Assembly (NCBI RefSeq): GCF_004000745.1
Contig: NZ_BILV01000040.1
Coordinates: forward strand, 1-55,892
Direction: 5' to 3'
Source of the DNA: Paenibacillus barengoltzii NBRC 101215
GTDB taxonomy: Bacteria; Bacillota; Bacilli; Paenibacillales; Paenibacillaceae
DNA: 55,892 nt
Shown here: positions 51,548 through 55,892 of the stretch, one piece after another
Position numbering within the stretch: the stretch's first letter is position 1
Layout: each line of letters begins with the position of its first letter
The notes under the pieces: model-generated
Told to the model about the DNA's origin: nothing
Databases searched by the model: none
Seen by the model: the letters and a program-made list of their open reading frames with translations, nothing else
Made by a program: the position numbers and the translations under genes

Positions 51548-53309
51548 TTTTCACCAACTCCTCCTGCGCTTTCTTCCCGGCTGCCTTCTTGCACTCTTCG
51601 TAGACTTCCGAAGGAAGGAACGGATTGCCGTTATATTTCAGGACATTCACGATTTTGTCGTGGTAACCTACGTTTTGTTTAATCAGGTTAGCCAATTGGC
51701 CCGTTGCGTTGTTCTCCAGAACAACGACTTTCTTCGCCTTCTCGATTTGCGGCAACACTTGCTCCGTTGGGAACGGATGCAGCAAGCGCACCGTCATGTG
51801 GTTCGTCTTCAAGCCGTCCTCCGACAGGCGGATGCGAGCTTGATCAATCGTGCCACCCGTAGAGCCCATGCCGATGATCAGCAGATCTGGTTCAGCATGC
51901 GGGGCTTGAAGGTGAATCGGATTCGTGACCTCCAGATTGGCCAGCTTCCGCAAACGCTTATCCATCATTTTCTTCCGGTTCACCGGACTTTCCGACGGAC
52001 GACCGGATTCATCGTGTTCCACCCCAGTCACATGGTGAATGCCGTTCTTCTCACCTGGCAGCACCCGCGGGGAGATCCCGTTTTCCGTAAAGGCGTAGCG
52101 GTTGAACATGCTTGAATCTTCACGATCTGGAATATCCTTCACCAGGTAACCGCGATCGATCATAACTTTGTTGAAATCGAGCATTTCGCAGGACTGCTTC
52201 CCGAGGGATAATTGCAGGTCCGTCACCACGATAACAGGCACCTGATATTTGTCAGCCAGGTTGAACGCCTCTACCGTATCGTAGAAGCACTCTTCAATCG
52301 AACTAGGCGCAATCACGATCTTCGGAATTTCCCCATGCGTACCGTAGATGAGCGCGTTGATATCACTTTGCTCCTGCTTCGTCGGCAGGCCTGTACTTGG
52401 ACCGCCGCGTTGTGTATCAATGATTACGACTGGCGTTTCGGTCATGCCAGCCAGTCCGATCGCTTCCATCATGAGGGACAAGCCAGGTCCCGCCGATGCA
52501 GTCATCGTACGAACGCCTGCATAACTCGAACCAATCGCCATCGTAATCGCTGCAATCTCATCTTCGGTCTGAATCACTGTACCGCCAAATTTCGGCAATT
52601 TTTTGATTAAATATTCCATAATTTCAGAAGCAGGGGTAATCGGGTAAGCACTCATGATCCGGCAACCTGCCGCAACAGCCCCCAGGCCAATCGCTTCGTT
52701 GCCGATCATAAACAGCTTCTGCTTGCCATCCGCCGGCTCGAGTTTGAACTCTTCCAGAGGTCCTCCGGCAAGCTCAAGCACGAAATCCGCGCCCCGTTTC
52801 ACTGCTTCGATATTTTTCTCAACAATCGCAGGTCCTTTGCGGCCGAACTCCTCTTCCACCGCTTTGTTAAAGACTTCAAGCGGAAGACCGAGCAGCGCCC
52901 ATGAGGCACCGGAAGCAACCATGTTCTTCATCAGCGAAGTTCCAAGCTCCTCGGCAATGCTCGTAATCGGCACCGGGAACAAACGGGCATCCACGCCCTC
53001 CGGTACGGTCGGGTTAAACTTAGCGTCCGCTACAATAACCCCGCCGCTGCGCAATTCATGTGCATTCAAATCGATACTTTCTTGGTCAAAAGCGACTAAA
53101 ATGTCCAAGTCGTCGGAAATCGCACGAATTGGCTTGGTACTGATCCGGATTTTGTTATTCGTATGACCGCCTTTGATACGGGAGGAGAAATGCCGATACC
53201 CGTACAAATAATATCCCAGCCGGTTCAAAGCCGTCGAAAAAATCCGGTCTGTACTTTCAACGCCCTCTCCCTGCTGTCCACCGATCTTCCAAGACAATTG
53301 ACTAATCAA
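51534..53309 (-). CDS. korA: 2-oxoacid:ferredoxin oxidoreductase alpha subunit (fused gamma-alpha)
   Basis: 591 residues. The N-terminal gamma-like domain (IGGQQGEGVES) is fused to the alpha pyrimidine-binding domain (NEAIGLGAVAAGCRIMSAYP...GPGLSLMMEA). With korB it converts 2-oxoglutarate or a similar acid to acyl-CoA, giving reduced ferredoxin. The start is TTG at 53309 after AGGGGTGG; the frame is open to 53390 but lacks a site. The upstream 200 bases contain TGTGA half-sites that may bind an FNR-like regulator. Confidence 0.92.
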   Translation of the reverse strand: MISQLSWKIGGQQGEGVESTDRIFSTALNRLGYYLYGYRHFSSRIKGGHTNNKIRISTKPIRAISDDLDILVAFDQESIDLNAHELRSGGVIVADAKFNPTVPEGVDARLFPVPITSIAEELGTSLMKNMVASGASWALLGLPLEVFNKAVEEEFGRKGPAIVEKNIEAVKRGADFVLELAGGPLEEFKLEPADGKQKLFMIGNEAIGLGAVAAGCRIMSAYPITPASEIMEYLIKKLPKFGGTVIQTEDEIAAITMAIGSSYAGVRTMTASAGPGLSLMMEAIGLAGMTETPVVIIDTQRGGPSTGLPTKQEQSDINALIYGTHGEIPKIVIAPSSIEECFYDTVEAFNLADKYQVPVIVVTDLQLSLGKQSCEMLDFNKVMIDRGYLVKDIPDREDSSMFNRYAFTENGISPRVLPGEKNGIHHVTGVEHDESGRPSESPVNRKKMMDKRLRKLANLEVTNPIHLQAPHAEPDLLIIGMGSTGGTIDQARIRLSEDGLKTNHMTVRLLHPFPTEQVLPQIEKAKKVVVLENNATGQLANLIKQNVGYHDKIVNVLKYNGNPFLPSEVYEECKKAAGKKAQEELVKNGNV

Positions 53310-53535
53310 GATCGCCCACCCCTTTAATCGTATCGCAATGGAAAAATAGAGAATAATAAAAGTGTAGAATGTTAACGTGCAAGAGGTCACATTCCGGCCA
53401 ATTGTTTGTGAACATTCTGTTTCAGAGTCATGTCAATTTTATGTCTACACTTGGCAAAAAGCAAGCGTTTTCTAGCCTTTTTTCATATAGTAGTTTTCGA
53501 TCAATTCGTTCTCACAATTGGATGAATTAAAGCGC

Positions 53536-54489
53536 TTACTTGTGAGAAGGCAACCAAGCGCGCAGGAATGCGGCTGCATTGTCGTACAACCATCCGCGAA
53601 CAAGCTCTTCCGGGTAATATTTCAGCAAAGTCTCCTGCCAATTTGCGTACTGACCCGTATGCCGGAAATCGGTCAAATGGGTGTCGATCCCGTCAAAGTC
53701 GGATCCGAACATCAGGTGCTTCGCTCCGCCCAATGAACAGATCCGTTCGATATGCGGCAGCAAATCTTTGGTGGTTGCATGTTTCCCCTCTTTGACGAAC
53801 CAAGGCACAAAGGTCACTCCAATTCGCCCGCCGAGCTTAATAATCGCCTGGATCTGGTCGTCACGGAGGTTTCGTGGATGGGGGCAAATCTGATAGGCGT
53901 TAGAATGGGAAGCGATAAACGGCTTGCCCGCGGCCTCCGCCAGCTCTTGAAGCTCCCAAAATCCTTTGACCGACAAATGCGAGACATCCAAAATGATGCC
54001 GAGCTCATGGCACAACTTCACCAGCTCTAACCCAGCCGGAGTAAACCCGCCGTTTCTCGGCTCCATCACCCCGTCCGCAGCCCAGTTGGCATAGTTCCAT
54101 GTCAACCCGAGTAACCGCACACCCTTCTCATAACATACACGGACATATTGCAGGTTTCCCTCAAGCCCGTCCGCTCCTTCCAGCGACAATAGCCCACCAA
54201 TTCCCCCTCCTTGCTCCAGGGTATTCAAGTCTTCAGCAGTTTGTACAGGGAGCACACCCAGCGGGAGAACCCGTTCACGAAACAAATCGATCTGTTCAAG
54301 AATATGTTCCATTTTCGCTGGCCCTAACTCACTGGATAGAAATATGGCGAACGTCTGCAGCTTCACTCCGCCTTCCTCCAATCGGCGAAGATTGACGTCC
54401 AACCGGCGGTCATGGGCAAAATCCAGCTTCGGGTCTAACTGCAATTTACTCAAAGCATCACAATGAAAATCGATAATGGGCAGGTTCAT
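53536..54489 (-). CDS. Membrane dipeptidase (peptidase M19) family protein
   Basis: 317 residues. Zinc dipeptidase fold of the M19 family: FHCD at the N-terminus, SLEGADGL, DVSHLSVKGFWE, SHSNAYQICPHPRNLRD and FGSDFDGID are the metal-site segments. The Bacillus relatives cleave dipeptides; here it lies between korA and spoVS, with no signal peptide, so it is likely cytosolic. ATG at 54489 after GAGGAGG. Confidence 0.92.
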   Translation of the reverse strand: MNLPIIDFHCDALSKLQLDPKLDFAHDRRLDVNLRRLEEGGVKLQTFAIFLSSELGPAKMEHILEQIDLFRERVLPLGVLPVQTAEDLNTLEQGGGIGGLLSLEGADGLEGNLQYVRVCYEKGVRLLGLTWNYANWAADGVMEPRNGGFTPAGLELVKLCHELGIILDVSHLSVKGFWELQELAEAAGKPFIASHSNAYQICPHPRNLRDDQIQAIIKLGGRIGVTFVPWFVKEGKHATTKDLLPHIERICSLGGAKHLMFGSDFDGIDTHLTDFRHTGQYANWQETLLKYYPEELVRGWLYDNAAAFLRAWLPSHK

Positions 54490-54530
54490 AATAATCCTCC
54501 TCGTTACGAACATTTTAGCTCAAAACAAAC

Positions 54531-54561
54531 AAAAAAGCCTGTCTACGAAACGTAAACAGGC
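54531..54561 (-). terminator. Terminator after spoVS
   Basis: GCCTGTTTACG pairs with CGTAGACAGGC, then TTTTTT on the minus strand. Confidence 0.85.
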
Positions 54562-54578
54562 ATCATTCTATCCAAAAC

Positions 54579-54839
54579 TTATCTCGGTTCTACGATCAGT
54601 TTAATCGCGGTCCGATCCTCACCATCGATGACGATGTCGGTAAAAGCAGGAATGCAAATCAAGTCCACACCGCTTGGCGCGACGAATCCCCGGGCGATCG
54701 CAACGGCTTTGATGGCTTGGTTAAGAGCACCCGCCCCAATGGCCTGAAGTTCAGCAGCGCCACGTTCTCTTAGGACGCCAGCCAACGCACCGGCAACGGA
54801 GTTGGGGTTGGATTTTGCTGAAACCTTTAATACTTCCAT
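54579..54839 (-). CDS. spoVS: Stage V sporulation protein S
   Basis: 86 residues, the full length of the SpoVS family. The whole sequence, from EVLKVSAKSNPNSVAG to the EPR end, is characteristic. Required for efficient sporulation; an Alba-like nucleic-acid-binding fold is proposed. ATG at 54839 after GGGAGG. ymdB lies 135 bases upstream and the order ymdB-spoVS is conserved in Bacillus. Confidence 0.95.
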   Translation of the reverse strand: MEVLKVSAKSNPNSVAGALAGVLRERGAAELQAIGAGALNQAIKAVAIARGFVAPSGVDLICIPAFTDIVIDGEDRTAIKLIVEPR

Positions 54840-54974
54840 GGTTAGTACCTCCCTGGGAATATTCGTTGGATTCCACTACTTAGAAGATATTCGTGAGAAT
54901 CTGGGATATTCCTTCTTTTTCCCCGAGGAGAAAGTTTCGAGAGGACTTGATTTATCGGACTTCTTGGCGATGAA

Positions 54975-55769
54975 CTAGTCCATAATCCACTCGTCTTCCA
55001 GCAAACGAATTTTTTGAATCTTCTGGGCTTTGCCCGTAGATTCATCTATATCGACAATGACCGCGTGGAAATGCCATTTCCCTTCGCAGACTTGGAACCG
55101 AACCGGAAGCTGTGTGGTGAACTTGCGCAGCACGGCCGTCCGTTCCATGCCCAGGATGCCTTCACGTGAGCCAACCATACCGGCATCGGTCAAGTAAGCC
55201 GTCCCTTGCGGCAGGATCGTGTCGTCGTTACTTTGCACATGAGTGTGCGTCCCCACAACGATCGAAGCGCGACCGTCAAGATACCAACCCATGGCGATTT
55301 TTTCCGAAGTGGCCTCGGCATGGAAGTCGACCAGAATACACTTGTGCTTCTTGGATAGTTGACCGATGATTTCATCCGCAACCCGGAACGGGTCATCAAG
55401 CGGCGGCAAAAAAGTGCGGCCCATCAAATTGACCACGGCCAGCTCTTTCCCATTTGCCTTAATCACAGTGTACCCTAATCCGGGCGTACCCGGCGGGTAG
55501 TTAGCCGGCCGGACCATTCGCGGCTCTTGATCGATGAAGTCGAAGATTTCTTTATTGTCCCACGTGTGGTTCCCCATCGTTAAGCCGTGAATGCCTTGAT
55601 CGAAAAACTCTTTGGCGATGTTGGCGTTAATGCCCCGGCCTGCCGCAGCGTTTTCGCCGTTCGCAATGATGATATGCGGGTTATATTTCGATTTTAAATG
55701 AGGCAGCGTGGCCTTTAGCGCTTTGCGCCCCGTATTTCCGACGATATCTCCGATAAACAGAACTTTAAT
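54975..55769 (-). CDS. ymdB: YmdB family 2',3'-cyclic nucleotide phosphodiesterase, ATT start
   Basis: 264 residues. Metallophosphoesterase of the TIGR00282/YmdB family, which affects sporulation and biofilm signalling. Metal site segments FIGDIVG (Asp8), NGEN, GNHTWD and THTHVQ are present. The frame starts at ATT (55769-55767) eight bases after GGAGG, giving IKVLFIGD where the family begins MKVLFIGD. There is an in-frame TAG seven codons upstream and no ATG, GTG or TTG between, so ATT is the best start; an internal ATG near 55577 would remove the first metal ligand. Confidence 0.85.
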   Translation of the reverse strand: MKVLFIGDIVGNTGRKALKATLPHLKSKYNPHIIIANGENAAAGRGINANIAKEFFDQGIHGLTMGNHTWDNKEIFDFIDQEPRMVRPANYPPGTPGLGYTVIKANGKELAVVNLMGRTFLPPLDDPFRVADEIIGQLSKKHKCILVDFHAEATSEKIAMGWYLDGRASIVVGTHTHVQSNDDTILPQGTAYLTDAGMVGSREGILGMERTAVLRKFTTQLPVRFQVCEGKWHFHAVIVDIDESTGKAQKIQKIRLLEDEWIMD

Positions 55770-55836
55770 GCTGGTTCCCTCCTCTGACTACTACCCCTTG
55801 CAGCATGTGAGCTCAAGGCATATCCAAGCAAATCAT

Positions 55837-55859
55837 AACCACCCGTCCAACGGGTGGTT
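55837..55859. other. Hairpin upstream of ymdB
   Basis: AACCACCCGT pairs with ACGGGTGGTT around CCA. It could be a terminator of the next upstream gene (expected rny, RNase Y) but the T-run is weak. A smaller GGGGT/ACCCC hairpin is near 55870. Confidence 0.4.
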
Positions 55860-55892
55860 TGCTCTTGGGGTATAACCCCTTGTTGCCAAACT

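Noticed and set aside
50735..51682. 315-codon plus-strand ORF over korB
   Set aside because: Antisense shadow; korB has intact cluster and TPP motifs.
53391..53535. A gene between korA and the dipeptidase
   Set aside because: Only short AT-rich sequence with no ribosome site and ORF.

Overview
The window looks like chromosomal DNA of an endospore-forming Bacillota, most probably Paenibacillus or a close relative. Evidence: moderate GC, strong AGGAGG-type ribosome binding sites, frequent TTG/GTG starts, sporulation genes (spoVS, spoVAC, spoVAD, a 2Duf protein, DUF1657), bacillithiol-related ypdA, and the ymdB-spoVS ... miaB-ricA block known from Bacillus. No rRNA, tRNA, CRISPR array or prophage was seen.

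Layout. 1-13.6 kb is mostly housekeeping: the N-terminal part of an HrpB helicase, a CNNM/CBS membrane protein, GluQ-RS, DUF1992, an SDR, an MFS exporter, an esterase, an RsgA-type GTPase, a HAD phosphatase, DUF3939, YpdA and DUF441. In front of rsgA lies an unusual leader: a strong promoter, a 17-codon ORF and several hairpins including two intrinsic terminators. 13.7-21.1 kb is an accessory island: hsdM-hsdS and hsdR of a type I restriction-modification system, with a 27-residue holin-like (Hol-Tox) peptide gene and a probable antisense RNA between hsdS and hsdR, then a frameshifted EamA transporter gene. Degenerate TAACGGA repeats lie at both ends of the island. 21.2-29.4 kb holds an ABC exporter plus aminoglycoside-phosphotransferase-like kinase operon, two small genes, and a heterodimeric ABC exporter resembling BmrC/BmrD, preceded by a 33-codon leader ORF and an attenuator-like terminator.

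29.5-44.9 kb: a secreted SLH/PrcB protein, an OPT transporter remnant, a His-rich COG0523 GTPase, moaB, a lipoprotein, YhdH/YhfP-type reductase, a 2-oxoacid:ferredoxin oxidoreductase encoded as two fused polypeptides (gamma-delta, then alpha-beta) with an FNR-like palindrome upstream, an SDR, a divergent TetR/DHA2 efflux pair with a shared palindrome, a Nudix-pncA-pncB NAD salvage operon and a PaaI thioesterase. 44.9-55.9 kb: ricA, miaB, DUF1657, a 2Duf-spoVAC-spoVAD operon without spoVAEb, a PduL-type phosphotransacylase, korAB, a membrane dipeptidase, spoVS and ymdB. The ymdB frame appears to start at an ATT codon.

Most noteworthy: the type I toxin-antitoxin-like locus inside the restriction-modification operon; the structured leader of rsgA; the leader-peptide attenuator ahead of the BmrCD-like exporter. 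All functional assignments come from reading the sequence and recalled family features; no database search was run.
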